A stretch of 47,928 bases of DNA, from contig CANFNA010000004.1 in assembly GCA_947448395.1 (NCBI GenBank), positions 1-47,928 on the forward strand, given 5' to 3'. The position numbers were made by a program, and so were the translations under genes. The stretch comes from Chthoniobacteraceae bacterium. GTDB taxonomy: Bacteria; Verrucomicrobiota; Verrucomicrobiia; Chthoniobacterales; Chthoniobacteraceae. The notes beneath the pieces were generated by a model. The model worked only from the letters and a program-made list of their open reading frames with translations. It made no database searches and had not been told where the DNA came from. Positions 47,695 to 47,928 of the stretch are shown here, one piece after another. Within the stretch, counting starts at the first letter, position 1. Every line of letters begins with the position of its first letter.

Positions 47695-47928
47695 ATGAAA
47701 TCCTCCACTCTCTTCGTTTCCGCCGCGGTCGCATGGCTCTTTTTAAGCCCTTGGAGTCACAGTGGCGTCGTTCGCCCAGCCCCCGATTTTTCAGTTAGAA
47801 TCGGCGAAAACGTAAAACCCTTGAAAGGGTTCCAGGGACAGCAAGTCGTCCTGCTCCTAGCAGACTCTCCCTCCACTCGGGCCTTCCGCAGACAGCTAAA
47901 AGAGCTCGAAACCGCTTACGATCACTTC
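47695..47928 (+). CDS. Exported hypothetical protein, 3' end truncated by window edge
   Basis: ATG at 47695, MKSSTLFVSAAVAWLFLSPWSHSGVVRPAPDF signal peptide, LKGFQGQQVVLLLADSPSTRAFRRQLKELE resembling a DUF4174-like region. Confidence 0.6.
   Translation, partial: MKSSTLFVSAAVAWLFLSPWSHSGVVRPAPDFSVRIGENVKPLKGFQGQQVVLLLADSPSTRAFRRQLKELETAYDHF

Noticed and set aside
1-47928. CRISPR array, IS element, prophage, rRNA operon
   Set aside because: No regularly spaced repeats, transposase/integrase/phage proteins, or rRNA-like sequence noticed anywhere in the window

Overview
This window looks like an ordinary, gene-dense bacterial chromosome segment. A Verrucomicrobiota-like origin is my guess from gene content and was not tested. 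I see no rRNA, CRISPR array, phage or transposon signature, and no intact tRNA. Housekeeping genes are well supported: aat (partial), guaA, pyrR-pyrB-pyrC, mrp, tatA, pabB, purD, hisS, tadA, rplS, rnhB, yraN, nrdR, trpD, trpC, pyrH, frr. Accessory or less-explained parts include: (i) a split transketolase pair translationally coupled to a nucleotide-sugar epimerase/GT2 glycosyltransferase fusion, followed by a desaturase/SDR/methyltransferase set; (ii) a squalene-hopene-cyclase-like gene overlapping a second toroid (prenyltransferase-like) gene that appears to lack Zn-ligand residues; (iii) a divergent mntH/mntR pair with a near-textbook 22-bp MntR-type palindrome and a possibly leaderless mntR; (iv) an S41-family protein with both catalytic residues substituted; (v) a ComEC with a degraded metallo-beta-lactamase motif; (vi) a PUR-alpha-like nucleic-acid-binding gene with a 5' hairpin and a strong terminator; (vii) a tRNA-like degenerate segment between tatA and an EEP-family nuclease gene. 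No clear, wholly new system is proven. The best candidates are the sugar/glycolipid module and the cyclase pair. All motif comparisons were made by eye from memory of family consensus sequences; no searches were run.
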